Assembly: GCA_963383645.1 (NCBI GenBank) | Contig: OY726571.1 | Span: forward strand, 79,409,108 to 79,473,107 | Origin: Muscardinus avellanarius | Lineage: Eukaryota > Chordata > Mammalia > Rodentia > Gliridae | Direction: 5' to 3' | Length of the DNA: 64,000 nt | Translations under genes and position numbers: made by a program | The notes under the pieces: generated by a model | What the model saw: the letters and a program-made list of their open reading frames with translations, nothing else | The model's database searches: none | Told to the model about the DNA's origin: nothing | Shown here: piece by piece, positions 31,785 to 43,325 of the stretch | Layout of the letters: each line of letters opens with the position of its first letter | How positions within the stretch are numbered: position 1 is the first letter of the stretch

Positions 31785-31970
31785 GGATTGAACCCAGGGT
31801 ATTCTACCTCTGAGTTATACCACCAGCCCTATTTTATTTTTTATTTTGAAATAAGGTTTTCCTCAGTTGTTGAGGGTTTTGCTAAGTTGCTGAATCTGTT
31901 CTCAAATCTGTGATCCTCTTGTCTCAGCCTCCCAAGAACTGGGATTCCAGGCATGTGCTACTACATTTGT
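31779..31970 (-). mobile_element. B1-dID-type SINE
   Basis: TAGGGATTGAACCCAGGGTATTCTACCTCTGAGTTATACC, TTTATTTTTTATTTTGAAATAAGG, and CTTGTCTCAGCCTCCCAAGAACTGGGATTCCAGGCATGTGC, in minus-strand order. It is moderately diverged. Confidence 0.9.
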
Positions 31971-31974
31971 CTTC

Positions 31975-34835
31975 TCTGTATCTTTTTACTATCAACAGTG
32001 GCTAAAAATTGCTTGATTTTCTCAGTAGTTCCCAACCTAAATCCCCCCAAATTGAATTGGCCTATCTTACCATACCATTGTTTTTCTATAGCTATGAAGT
32101 TGACCACTGTTGGTCAGTTCTCATTCCTACCTTATCATTTGCAGAGAGAGGGGAGAAGTTTCCCCTTACATGGCACCAGTTCTTCCTCAGAGGCTATGAG
32201 CAGGGACTTTAGAAAGTTGCATATTAATAGCACAAGTGAAGAACAAACTTCATTCTTTGGGATATGGTCCTGATCACCAGATTTGGGGGATCATAAGAAA
32301 CACTTTGAATTCAGTAATGACAACTTGGTAAGTTGAAATCACCCAAGGAGTTGGGGGAGATTTACTTCTTGGAAAAACAGCAAACACTATCCATCAGCTC
32401 CCACCTCTGCACTCTCTTCTCTCCTCATCCAATTGCAGATGGCTTTCTAAGACATCACAGCTTCATTCCCAGTGGGGTCAAAAAGAGCAAAGTCTTAATG
32501 ACACCCATCGAGTACTAAGACTTACATTCATTACTGTAGGCAGAGGGTAGATTAAGCAATATCTGGGCCAGAGTCTCAAATCCCTCATGAAGCAAGAACC
32601 CTGGTTAGTCCCATGATAACCCAAAAAGTTAAAAGTGGTGTCAAAGTAATAATGGCTAGAAGAATGGTGCCTAGACCATAAGCATGCAAATATCATGAGA
32701 CAAGACTGGTAGACAATGAGACACATTTTGATCTAGAAAACAAAATGGCACAGGGCCAGCACTTAAGACCATGGAAGGTTACAGGATACTGGAGTATTGT
32801 GTTGATGTCACCAGTTATATTCATCTAAATATATATTCCTCATAGAATTTATAATTACATAATTTTCCTATAGAACCCTAAAATAGAATTTTATTAATGT
32901 ATCCCATTTGTTATGGCTTCCCTAAAGTAAAAATAAACATTCACTGTATATAAGAGAATATAAGAATGAACAAGCTCCACCATCCCCATAGACTGCTGAT
33001 TCCTACAAAACAAGAACTACATTCTCTGTATTTTATTACCATCATTTGATATAATTCACATATTAATTATAAATAGAGCAGTTGTTCTTATAATTACATA
33101 TTTCTACAAATGTTTCAAAATTAGAGCATGTGTGTGTTGTGTGTTTACACTCAAATAAGGAGAAAATATGACAGCATTTAATGGCTGTATTTTATCCATG
33201 TTCATGTAAGTCCCTGCCAGTTTGCCCCACATGATATGAGCTTCTATACTCACCTTAACTTCTGTTAAAATCTAGAGAAAGACTAAGGAATACTCACTAA
33301 TCCATCTGCTAGAGATGTCAGTCAATCATCAGAAGGTAAGCCTGTTGCTCCTTAGGTCTGAGGCCAGACTCTGGGGTCCTGACTAACCAGGTCCACCATG
33401 CTCCCAACAGCAAAAGGAAAAGCTCCTGGTGGAAAGCAGGAAAGTAACTTTAGTCAATATGGTCAGGAAGGCAAAGTGAGGCCCAGGATCTTGGCCCTGT
33501 CTTGGGGTGCTGGCATAAATAGAGGAAGAACTGGGGCTGGGAGAGGTTGATGACATTAGGGCCAATGAGTCTAAAGTGGCCTTGTTTATCCTTCAGTTGG
33601 GGTTCTTTGAGATGACTCTGGAGAAGTATTTGTCACTTGAGGGGACGTCTGCCACCTGCTATTCAGGATGTTTATCTTTTAGACTTGTGATTCTGGAATG
33701 GGGTGTTGACTGAGATTTCTGGGCACCAGATCAGGGGTCATAAACAGGAGGCTGAATATCCTACCTCTGTCATAAAGGAGGATAAGATAAATTAGGTAAA
33801 TTTACGGCTAGTAAACCTTGTACTGGCCCTTTATAAATGAATACTCCTTAGCAGGAATCTGAACCAAGGTTAAGGCAACAAAGGAGACAGATACAAGATG
33901 AAGAGAAAAATACAACACTTCATCCTGTCATGAATTGCCCATTGGACATCTGCTGGACCTGTAAAGAGTTATGGCTTTTAACCAAGGCAGCCCTTGATCC
34001 CTGTTACCTGGCCACAGAGAGCATTCCTGGCCATAGAGAACATTCCTATAGAGCAGAGAAAAACCTGAATACAAATGATACAGCTACTAGGCATCTTTTC
34101 CTTGTTCCGGCAGATGCAAAATTTTGCCAAGATTCAGAGAAGCTACAAAGGTCCATATGCGATATCACTATTGGATTTTATACACCTGACGTTTTCATAG
34201 CCCACTAGAGCACATGTACAAAACACTTGGCTCTGTAATAGTTTTAACCGTCATTCCCAAAGGATGATTTGGTTCTATCTCTTACTTTTGAACTCATCTC
34301 TCCAGAAATAAGGATTTGTTCTTTTAAGCTATGGTGGTATCAGAGACAAATGGAAAAAAAAATGTGGAGAATTCCTTAATTTTCTGACCCACAACTATAC
34401 CCAAATAAGAGTTGGGTTTTTCTACTTAATTTTTTACTCCATGTCCCAATAAAAATGCCAAGTATGAAAACAAGGACAGCTCACATGCACAAAAGACACG
34501 ATATAGTCACTGAATGCCAGTCCTTGTCTTTACCTATTTATCAAGGCTCTTTCCTAAGTAAAGGTCCAAAGGAACCTACCATACTTACTGAAAAGAGTTT
34601 CCATCACACTGAATAGGCTGAGGTACATAAAATTAATGCTGGACCCAAACAGTCTCTGCTGAGGACACCTGTCACAGTGCCTTCTCAGTGTCCCTGCTGA
34701 ATTGACTCTGATAAGGCTCTTTTCATCCTCAGATAATAATGAAAAGAAGCCCCGTCTATGGAGGTTGAGACTTACATGAGATCACTGCTCCTCTCTAAGA
34801 TCCTTGCTCAAAGGAAAGGTCATGAGAGCTACATA
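31975..34835. other. Unassigned 2.9-kb stretch; no gene seen
   Basis: Nearly free of the SINEs that crowd the rest of the window. Frames at 31953-32273 (106 codons) and 33930-34208 (92 codons) have no retroviral gag, pol or env motif and no cellular domain that I can see. Text such as GTGCTGGCATAAATAGAGGAAG is not diagnostic. It is either diverged retroviral internal sequence or single-copy spacer. Confidence 0.35.
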
Positions 34836-35164
34836 CCCATCACATTCTGAACGGTATGCCCAAGCCCCAGAGGAAGCCTGGATTAATGAGACTGATAAAC
34901 TCTGACTTACCCTTCAAGACAGAGCAACACACCCTACGGTGATCACTGAGGTGGATAGGACAGGCCTTCGCCAAGCACGTCTCTGTAGGGATGATTGTTC
35001 CAAATACATCTGAACCACAGTAGTTAAAGGCAAATGTGCAAATCTCTCCTTTCCCTGTTCTTGGACAAAGAGGAAGCACAGACTGAGGTAAAAAACTTCC
35101 AGAATGAAGTGATATATTAAAGGTTACTAGCAAGTATTGCTTATCAAAATGATGAGTGACATCA

Positions 35165-35242
35165 AATGTGTATGTGCTGGGAACTGAACCCAGGGCCTTG
35201 CCCATGACAAGCACATGTTCTGCCAACAGCCACATCCCAAAC
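35165..35242 (-). repeat. ID-like (tRNA-derived) monomer fragment
   Basis: GTGTATGTGCTGGGAACTGAACCCAGGGCCTTGCCCATGACAAGCACATGTTCTGCCAACAGCCACATCCCA is the minus strand of an ID-type monomer. The 131-codon minus-strand frame at 34840-35235 begins inside it, so that frame is unlikely to be a gene. Confidence 0.75.
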
Positions 35243-35492
35243 TACTGATAATATATTTTTATCCTTGGGAGACTGAGACAGGAAGATCGCATGTTCTAAG
35301 GCTAGCCTCAGCAACTTAATGAGACTTATTTCAAATTAAAATGAGAAATAAAAGCTGGTTGTGTTGGTGCACACTTGTAATCCCAGGACTTGGGAGGCTG
35401 GGACAGGAAAATTGCAGGTTTGTGGCCAGCTGCAGCTCCTTACTAAGGCCCTCCGCAATTTAGTGAGACTGTTTCAAAATAAAGAATAAAAA

Positions 35493-35744
35493 TCCGGGTG
35501 TGGTGGCGCATGCATTCTTGTAATCCCAGCATTTGGGTGGCTGAGACAGGAGGATTGCGGTTCGTGGCCAGCCTCAGGTACTTAGTGAGGCCCTTTGCAA
35601 CTCACTGAGATCCTGTTTCAAAATAAAGAATAAAAAAAAATAGGGCTGGGGGTATAGCTTAGATGTGGAAAGGCCCTGGGTTCCATCCCCTGTACTGCAA
35701 AATAAATAAATAAACAAATAAATAAATAAATAAATAAATAAATG
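35493..35744 (+). mobile_element. Inner, youngest B1-dID SINE of the nest
   Basis: A complete dimer: TCCGGGTGTGGTGGCGCATGC...GGGGGTATAGCTTAGATGTGGAAAGGCCCTGGGTTCCATCCCC, then a tail of AAAT units. The exact 8-base repeat GAATAAAA at 35484-35491 and 35745-35752 is its target-site duplication, cut in the middle element's linker. Confidence 0.93.
35699..35742. repeat. (AAAT)n microsatellite, SINE tail
   Basis: About ten AAAT units with one AAAC form the tail of the inner SINE of the nest. Confidence 0.95.
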
Positions 35745-36121
35745 GAATAAAAGATAGTGCTGGGGGCATAGCTCAGAAGTAGAATGCCTTGTGTTTTTTC
35801 CCAATACTAAAAAAAAAAAAAAAAAAAAAAGTAGGACTAGGTTGTATAGCTTAGAGGAAGAATGCTCCTGGGTTTAATCCCTAGTACCACAACACATACA
35901 CAAAGAATATACAAAGCACTCTTTTTGACGTGTATAACATAGTTCACCTGCATGTCTTACTTCTGTCTTGAAGAGACCTAAATTGGTTAAGGGAACTTCC
36001 TCAAAATTGACTGGATCATTTAAAATATACAATAGGAGTTAAATGAAGCAATCTAATAAACAGCCTGTATATTTATTTTAAAATGATCTAATGAGAATAA
36101 GATGTTTCATTATTGTGTTGT

Positions 36122-36400
36122 TAATATTTGGATTATCATTGTTCCCCAATAGCCCAGATGCTTAAAACATTGGTCCCCAGCCTGTGGCACTAGTGGAAGG
36201 TAATGGGACCTTTAGGAGATGAGACCTGGTAGAAAGAAGTGAGGTCACTGGGGCTGTGCCTTTGGGTATGGGGACCCCAACATCTCCCTCTCTCTCTTTC
36301 TGTTGCTTCCTGGACACCAGGAGGCAAGGAACTTTGTTCTATGCAGAAGCCATTGTGGTGAAGCCTCACTCAAAATAATCTGCAATACCTATTTGTGTAT
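36122..36400 (+). mobile_element. MaLR-type LTR (MST/MLT1-like)
   Basis: GGATTATCATTGTTCCCCAATAGCCC, AAAACATTGGTCCCCAGCCTGTGGCACTAGTGGAAGGTAATGGGACC, GAGGTCACTGGGGCTGTGCC and CTCTCTCTTTCTGTTGCTTCCTGGACACC are forward MaLR LTR landmarks ('ttggtccccagcctgtgg', 'gaagttaggtcattggggg', 'ctctctctgcttcccggccgcc'). It appears truncated on the right. Confidence 0.72.
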
Positions 36401-36499
36401 TTCTTTGTTGATGACGCCTGCTGAATCATTACGTCCCTGCGGACGTAACTGGGGAGTTTTGATGTCCTCTAGGATATGGCTTAATATAAGGTGACAGTT

Positions 36500-38220
36500 G
36501 CTCAGCCCTATTATTGTGTATGCACCAAAAGTTGTTTTATGAGAGTAAATAAAAATGGAATTAATTAGGTATTTGCAAAACAGCTCTGTTAGTAGATATA
36601 CACACAATGTTTGGAATTTAAATGCTTAGAATACCCAGACATGGAATAAAAAAGAGACCCAACCAAAGTCCAATTTAGATTTTTTTTTTCGTTCAACATT
36701 TTGATATACATTCAAATTAATTTCGTATATTTTTCAGTCTAGTTTCAATGAGCAGCTTTTTTTTAAGAAAAAGATGGTATATTAAGTACTCTTTTGAGAT
36801 TTTATATGCCCAAAGTTCCTCATTATCTCAAAGAATCTTTTCACTCCAGGCCATCTGGAGGGAAAGTTTACATTTATCATTTCCTTCTCTTCTCTTCTAC
36901 CTCTCACCTTTAGGAATGAATCTATTACCCCAGGCCCTGAGCTAACCTGCATGCTTATATACAGCTTCTTCTTGTTGTCCTCAAAATATTTTTTCTATCT
37001 AGTTCACAGGATTCAATGCTCTACTCTCCTAATAGCCCTAATTTAAAGGTAGGTAGTCACTCTTTGCTCCTGAGCTATAGCCATTGGTCCCCATTTTAAA
37101 AGGGTTATTCACATTTTTCTTGATTTTTTTTGTAACCAGGAGCCATGCAGAAAGAAAGATGTGAAAGTCTACAATTCTCACATACTTCCAGATCATCAGA
37201 ATTTCCCCAAAATAAATATAAAATTTTCACTGGGGACAGAGACTGGGTTAGAATACGAAAATGAGAAATGTTATTTTGGTAGTTATAACTTAACTAGCCT
37301 CGATTGATGGGTTTCCATACAAGAGGTCTGGCAACTTGAGCCAAAATGTCATGGGAAATGACATCACTTTAAGTAACTAACTGATGATGCTACTTTATCT
37401 TATAAAACTGGGGTCCAACAGACCAAAATATCTCATATAAGATATTAATTTCCCTGCTTACCACTGTTCTTGCCTTTGCGGTTTTTTTCTGTTGCAGTTG
37501 AAGCAGCAGCATCCTGCGGTCAACACGTCATTTTTCCTTGTTGAATCATATTTTTAAATACACTTGGGGTTTCCCATTTTGTGTGTGGTTTTGTTAATTT
37601 ATTTTTGGAATTAAATGGTATAGAGAGAAGAAAAACATATGGACATCTATTGCTATTTCTAAAGAAGTAGCACGATCCTGTAAGATTTGTTGTCAGGGGG
37701 AGCAGGGCTGAGAAGAGAGAGGATGCAGGTTGCCTGGTTGTCTGTAAGTTGTATCTGGTGGAGAGACCTTGCTGTGAGCTGAAGTGCTAAGAACTCTATG
37801 CCATATTTGCTTTTTAGCCTTATTCTTCTCCGTTCCCCTCTTAATTTCCTGTTCTGTTCATCTTGCAAATGAAATTATACCAATGGAATATTGATAGGGG
37901 TGATTGAAAAGAGATCTCAAAGAGGTAGTTATCAAATTTATGAGTTTGGTGTAAGGTGTCCCTATGGGAACCATAGGCCCATGCTAGGAAGAGACAAAGG
38001 AGTGCTGAGACAAGAGAATTGTCTGCAGGGGGTGAGCTGGGACAACTTTGGGCGGTAGATCAACTCCTAAGATGAGGATGCAAACACAACCCCAAAATAA
38101 TCAACTTGAGCTGAAGAGTGAACTTCCTAAAAATACTCAAAGGCAAACTGTTAATAGACGAAAAGTGAAGTTATTCTTTCACTGAAAATTATTATGCCTT
38201 TTGTCACTTTCTGAAGTTAT
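36500..38220. other. No gene seen; unassigned spacer
   Basis: Mixed AT-rich sequence without a repeat consensus I can name. Frames at 36748-36945 plus and 37659-37868 minus show no domain. Confidence 0.45.
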
Positions 38221-38224
38221 GAAT

Positions 38225-38345
38225 TATCATGGACATGAAGATGCTGGCTAGAGAAAAGATGAGTGATCTGCCCAGTGTCACATAGTAAATTAATTTGTTG
38301 GCAAAGAAAGAATAAAGTATAACCCTGTCTTTAAATCCTTGGTAC
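38225..38345 (-). repeat. MIR fragment
   Basis: GAGTGATCTGCCCAGTGTCACATAGTAAATTAATTTG...ATAACCCTGTCTTTAAATCC matches reverse-strand MIR ('taagtgacttgcccaaggtcacacagctagtaagtgg...tcaaacccag'). Confidence 0.6.
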
Positions 38346-39139
38346 AACTCAAATCATAAATCCTAATATGTTTGTAGGCATTTTCAAAAACTAGGATATA
38401 TATTTAAAATAAAGCCTGTTCTCTTATTTACATGCATATTTTTAAACTTTTTTTATTCTAAACCGGACTTAGGTACATGTTTGATATCAATTTATTTTTT
38501 TGAGAAATCTATAAAATCCAGTGTTTTGTAGGATTCTCTTGTTATTCATTTTGTTTGAATCCAATAACATTTTTTCTAGAATTCTACCTGGTGATAGAAT
38601 CTTACCAGGGAGTATGATAATAATATACATAAAAAATAAAATATACACCAAACCTACATACAAAAATACTTCCCAGTGAGTTTCTTCACTCTTCAGTTGA
38701 AGAGTGAAATATTTACATCTCATAGGCCATTGTGTTTAGAATTAAAGTTATAGTACAATAATAGACATAGATTAGCCCCCAAAGTCTGTTTATTTGTTTA
38801 AATGACATTTATTTGTGTGCTTGAAAATTTCCATACCCCACTGCACAGTCACTTCTGAAACACTCAGTTTCTTATATTGTTTAAATTCTTGTGGAAGAAC
38901 ACTCAACTGGTCAGTGCAAGTGCCAAATAAGCAATTTAGGAAATAAAAGCAAAACTGAAAATTACTGATAAATCAACTATCATAAAATTTTTATGAAGTG
39001 CTTTATAGTACAAACATTCAGGATTTTAAAGCCTTGAGTGGTGCACATCCTGTGCAAAAATGTATGGAATGTCCTGGGTAATGGATGCAGGGCTTAAGTC
39101 CTAGACAGACACATTGAATGATTTAAAAGAATCATTTAA

Positions 39140-39305
39140 CCACTACCATTGTTTGGCAGTGGGGATGAAATTGGCATTTGTGTCTGGATAATTCTTCTTT
39201 GTCAAGTGCGCCTGAAAATTTGCAGTGTGTTTACTGTTCCTTGCTCCTGATAGCAAGGGTCACTACCCTCTTCTGTTACCTTGACACCAATTCTCTCCCT
39301 TGAAT
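39140..39305. mobile_element. Second MER20-like hAT relic
   Basis: ATTGGCATTTGTGTCTGGATAATTCTTCTTTGTCAAG...TGTGTTTACTGTTCCTTGCTCCTGATAGCAAGGGTCACTACCC matches 'attgacattttggggccggataattctttgttgtggggg' and 'tagcagcatccctggcctctaccc'. It has the same orientation as the relic near 26.3 kb, and its right end is lost. Confidence 0.6.
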
Positions 39306-39309
39306 TCTC

Positions 39310-39970
39310 CCATTTGATAATGGGTTGGGTAGGAGGTGGAGGTGGGTGGGTGATATCACCCTGGTCGAGCATCTATTTTTATATCATTATATACCCATAA
39401 TTTCTTCATCTATAAGAGAGAATTTTATTTTAAAGCTTAATTTCCTTTGTTTTGAATTTTTCAAATTCCCCACCACTTACAACATAAAAAAAATCAAGAT
39501 GATAATCCTTTTGGACTTCTTTATATTTTGTGAGAATCCACAAGTATGGCCATCATGTGTGTGATATGTTTTGGTGGACACCGGAGCAGGAAAGGGTGAA
39601 GAGCCAGGGGTAGAGCTTATACTGGGGTTAAGAGAATCATATAATCTGTCTCCATGTTCATTTACTAAAATCTTTCTTATCTTCCAAAGCCTAATACAGA
39701 TGTCAAGTCTCAAATATTTCACTTCATTCTCTTCCCTTTTTCCTCTCTGTGAACTTGTGTACATGCCATAAAACAGGAGAAACCAACAGACTTGTTGCAT
39801 TGCATTAGGAATTTCTCAATAAAACAAACCTAATTTAACATCAAATCCTGTCGTGTGTATATAAAAATAACCTCATGGGATCAAATATTTCATAGAATGT
39901 TTTTAAAAAAGATGAAAAATTTTCAAATTTCCATTAGCTTCAATGGTCATAGGAAAATTAAATATTGTTT
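39310..39970. other. No gene seen
   Basis: Overlapping frames on both strands (39477-39800 minus, 107 codons; 39571-39771 plus) without recognisable domains. Confidence 0.5.
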
Positions 39971-39987
39971 TATATAATTTTTCTTTT

Positions 39988-40193
39988 TTTTTCGGGTGAT
40001 ACTGGGGTTCCTGGAAGTACTTCTACCTCTGGGATACACTCCCACGGGCTACACTCCCAGACCTATTTTTTTTTTTACTTTTTATGTGGAAACAGGGTCT
40101 CTTAAACCAGCAAGGCTGGCTCTGAACCAACGCAATCCTCCTGTCTCCGCCTCCCAAGCATGGGGATTACAAGCATGTGCCACCATGCCTGGC
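39988..40193 (-). mobile_element. B1-dID SINE, short-right-half subfamily, with a small internal duplication
   Basis: A 13-base target-site duplication TAATTTTTCTTTT is present at 39975-39987 and 40194-40206. On the plus strand GGATACACTCCCACGGGCTACACTCCCAGACC shows a 15-base tandem duplication within the ID half. The B1 half CTGTCTCCGCCTCCCAAGCATGGGGATTACAAG is clear. Confidence 0.93.
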
Positions 40194-40206
40194 TAATTTT
40201 TCTTTT

Positions 40207-41625
40207 AAAAGGTGCTAGAAAAGTAAGTATTCCTGAAGTTTCAGTATAAGGCTTTTTTCTGAAATTAGAAAATGTATATGTCTCTCTTTGTATTTGGGAG
40301 GACACCGCTGTGCCTTTCGGCTGGCATCCCATGGGCTTCTTTCTCTGACCCCAATTCTTCATGTACCAATAAGAACAGAAAAGCAAGTTCTGCTCAGAAC
40401 AGAATTTGCAATAAGCTAAAGTTGATCTTGGGTAGTTGCCTCTGATCTCTCTCTTCCTCCTGTTTGAGGTTTATGATTTTTGCATGTACTTTCTTTTGTG
40501 AAACCTAATTTGGTTCTCTTGGAAGACATTCCATTCATTCTGTGATTGAGCTTCATCTTTGAAAATGGAATGGGGGCTGGGTTGAATACATAAAGGTAGG
40601 TGACCTTTACCCAATGATGAAATTACAAGAGAGATTTATGATCTTGAAAGGATTCGTGTCTACACAGATGGCAAACCCCAGCATCTCCAGCCGCGGCCGC
40701 TGTCTAATTTCCTTCTGCCACATCACTTTGCTGTAGCGTTCAGTCATTGTCTTCTCCAGTATGTTTCAATTGACAGGGACATTCCAAATGAAATCCTTAC
40801 TAAAGGTGAAGTAAAACGATTTCTCCTTCAAGGTCTGAATTTAGGAACCTGTCTTTCCTCATAACAGCTGATGACATCTCCGGTGCTGAGGAACAGAAGG
40901 AAGAATCCATCTGTTGGCAGGAAGAGAGAGAAGGATATACACAAAATACTGTACGTTTGCAGTTGATTCCAAACCCGGGAGACAGGAAACATTTGCATAG
41001 AAGTGGCAATGCTCCACGTCTAGGTGTGTGTTCTTCCTGATGGCATGCCAAAGTGAACTAAGAGATGTCACTCGGAATAGTCACTTTTCTTCCCTCAAAG
41101 TCACTTTATTTAAAAAAGTATAATTTACACCATTAAAGTTAATGACAATTTTGGTAAATTAAAAGAGGTATACAGTACACTTTTTAATGATTCTTGCCAT
41201 TTACTGTTTTCACTATCATTTTACACTTCCAAATGCAGAAAGAAAAGCATATTAAAATATTTCTGTTAACTAAGAATTCTGGTATATTTCTGTTTGTGTT
41301 TTTGGTGTGCCAAAAAATACTTTGTCTCGAAGAAAAAAAAAATTGTGTGCATACTAAGCCCGTGAAACCAACTGATACAGCAGAATAACCTGTCTGGCTT
41401 TTGTCTATCTCAGAGTTCATCATTACCTACAAAAAGTGGCTCTTGTGAGCTTCCTGGGTTGGATCATTTTAATGATGTGTTACAAAATATATCTGAGCTG
41501 CTATAAACAATCTCCCCTTTGTCTAGAAAGTAAAAGAAAGAGAACAAGAGCAAGTCAAATGCTTCCCGTTGTAAAGGGATCACTCTTGAAAACAATTAAT
41601 ATGCTTTTCACCAAACTCCTCTTTG
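40207..41625. other. Low-repeat stretch; SacII/NotI-containing segment; no gene seen
   Basis: No interspersed repeat is recognised. At 40691-40700 CCGCGGCCGC overlaps SacII and NotI sites, unusual in this CpG-poor window. Minus-strand frames at 40800-41051 and 40859-41071 are in different frames over the same DNA, which argues against an exon. ATTATAA-like AT-rich text follows from 41100. Confidence 0.4.
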
Positions 41626-41629
41626 ACTA

Positions 41630-42010
41630 ACCACCAGTCATTACACAGCCATGATGAGAGTGTAGAAGTGTGTATACACATGTATTGATGCCCTCAAAAT
41701 GGTTATCAGAATCACTCACTGTATTTCACTAGCCGTCTAAAACATTGTGACTCTTCAAAAATGGCTTCTCTTGCATTTTAATGCGTAATAATACAAATGG
41801 CTGGAAAACACAAAAGATGGAAAACTTTGCCTTCTCGGGTTTTGGGGCGTAAAAAGCTCTGTCTTCGTGCTATTTACTCTATCATATCCTTTGGGAAAAC
41901 CACTTAAAAAGACATAAGTAAAACCTGCCACACGTATTTGGTAGTGATCCTGTCAATGAACTTGTGATGTTCCACAGCAGACGTTGGGTCAGTCTCATTT
42001 GAATCTAACC
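41630..42010. promoter_or_regulatory. Repeat-free block, candidate conserved noncoding element
   Basis: No repeat similarity, and CpGs are retained (TAATGCGTAATAATACAAATGGCTGG, CTTCTCGGGTTTTGGGGCGTAAAAAG). TAAT cores and an octamer-like ACAAATGG motif are present. This is a guess from texture; conservation was not tested. Confidence 0.3.
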
Positions 42011-42639
42011 TACTGTTCACTAGAAGAATCAAAATAATAGTTCAAAGGGCTTCTCATCATCTGGACCCCAAACAAAACATTAGAAGTACATGTGCACACA
42101 CATATCTTTAAAAAAGAAACTCAAGCAAAGAGTCGACCTTTCATCCAAAGACGAAGAAGAAAGAAGACCATAAAAACATGCATTAAGTGGATCACTGGGG
42201 ACTTTGAAATAAACTTTTATAATTGCTCTAGACCAGTTGTGTGATGGTTGGGGTCTTAAACTTGGCTTCTCCTGGTCAAAGCTCTTCCATGAGCTAGTGT
42301 AAACCAATGGACCAAAGTTTAGGCTTTGCTCCCATCTTTCTCTTACTACCCTGTAACTTAGCACAATAATGAGCCATGTGAAGGGGGGATTTAGTTAACA
42401 GAAAGTGAAAAGCTATATAATTGGCATTGGGATAGCACAGTTTCTAATTCATGGAGGAGAGCCAATGCATATGTTATTGCTAATAGTTTTGCATTTCACT
42501 TGCTTTAATGTAAGAGAACACATACATGCTAACTTTCTGTTTAATTTATGAAAACTTTTGCTGGATCCCACACTTTCAAAACAAGAATTATTTTGACAAA
42601 GGGTCAAATTGAAATTCAAAAATATAAAAAATAAAAATT

Positions 42640-42850
42640 AGCCGGGCATCGTGGTGTACACTTGTAATGCCCATGCTTTGGAGGCTGAGACAGGAGGATC
42701 GCACAGGTTGGAAGCCAGCCTCAAGTACTTAGTGAGGCTCTCAGCAACTTTGTGAGACCCCATTACCAAATAAAATATTAAAAAGTAGGTCTAGGAGTAT
42801 AGCCCAGAGGTAGAAAGCCCCTGGGTTCCACCCCTAGTACCACCCCCCAA
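42640..42850 (+). mobile_element. B1-dID SINE, long-linker subfamily
   Basis: GCCGGGCATCGTGGTGTACACTTG...CCTCAAGTACTTAGTGAGGCTCTCAGCAACTTTGTGAGACCCC...GTATAGCCCAGAGGTAGAAAGCCCCTGGGTTCCACCCCTAGTACCACC. The tail has become CCCCCAAAAAA. Confidence 0.93.
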
Positions 42851-43274
42851 AAAATTCGCTAACTTTATATTTTTTTTCATAAATGAGGCAGTCAAAACAA
42901 CAGAACATGGAAGAAACTATTCTTTTAAATGTCAAGAAGTTCATAAGATCTCTTTTCCTCCAAAACAGAGATTTTTATATGTGAATTGACTTAAATGATT
43001 TGATTTTCGGGGATCATCTATAACATCCTTTTTTCCTTTAACTTTCAATGAGTCTGCTGAGGCTAATTGCCAATGCCACTGTTGAAAGGGACGTATGCAG
43101 TTCACATGGAAGAAATTTCATGGAAACGGAGAACAGCAGCTGGACTCTTTAAGTCTACTAAGGCCATACCAAAAATTTGAACACCAATTAACAACAGAAA
43201 CAAATACTCTACGGCTCCTTCTAGAGGTCATTATCTTCATTGGGTAAGTAATTCTGGGAAGCAAAAGAGGGTGC

Positions 43275-43275
<1 letters not shown>

Positions 43276-43323
<48 letters not shown>
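43276..43323. repeat. (CA)n microsatellite
   Basis: An uninterrupted run of about 24 CA units. Cys-Val or Thr-His open frames here are artefacts. Confidence 0.97.

Positions 43324-43325
<2 letters not shown>

Larger units (their letters stand above)
35354..35830 (+). mobile_element. Middle B1-dID SINE of the nest
   Basis: The left half GCTGGTTGTGTTGGTGCACAC...GTTTCAAAATAAAGAATAAAA is at 35354-35491. Its right half GTGCTGGGGGCATAGCTCAGAAGTAGAATGCC...CCAATACT plus about 22 A resumes at about 35755. It sits in the A-rich linker of the outer element. Confidence 0.88.
35262..35895 (+). mobile_element. Outer B1-dID SINE of a three-deep nest
   Basis: The left half, 5'-truncated, lies at 35262-35353: CTTGGGAGACTGAGACAGGAAGATCGCATG...GAGACTTATTTCAAATTAAAATGAGAAATAAAA. 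The matching right half is displaced to 35833-35895: ACTAGGTTGTATAGCTTAGAGGAAGAATGCTCCTGGGTTTAATCCCTAGTACC. Everything between is later insertion. Confidence 0.85.

Noticed and set aside
34840..35235. 131-codon minus-strand open frame, the longest in the window
   Set aside because: Its start lies in an ID-like repeat fragment. No domain is recognisable and there is no splice or promoter context.
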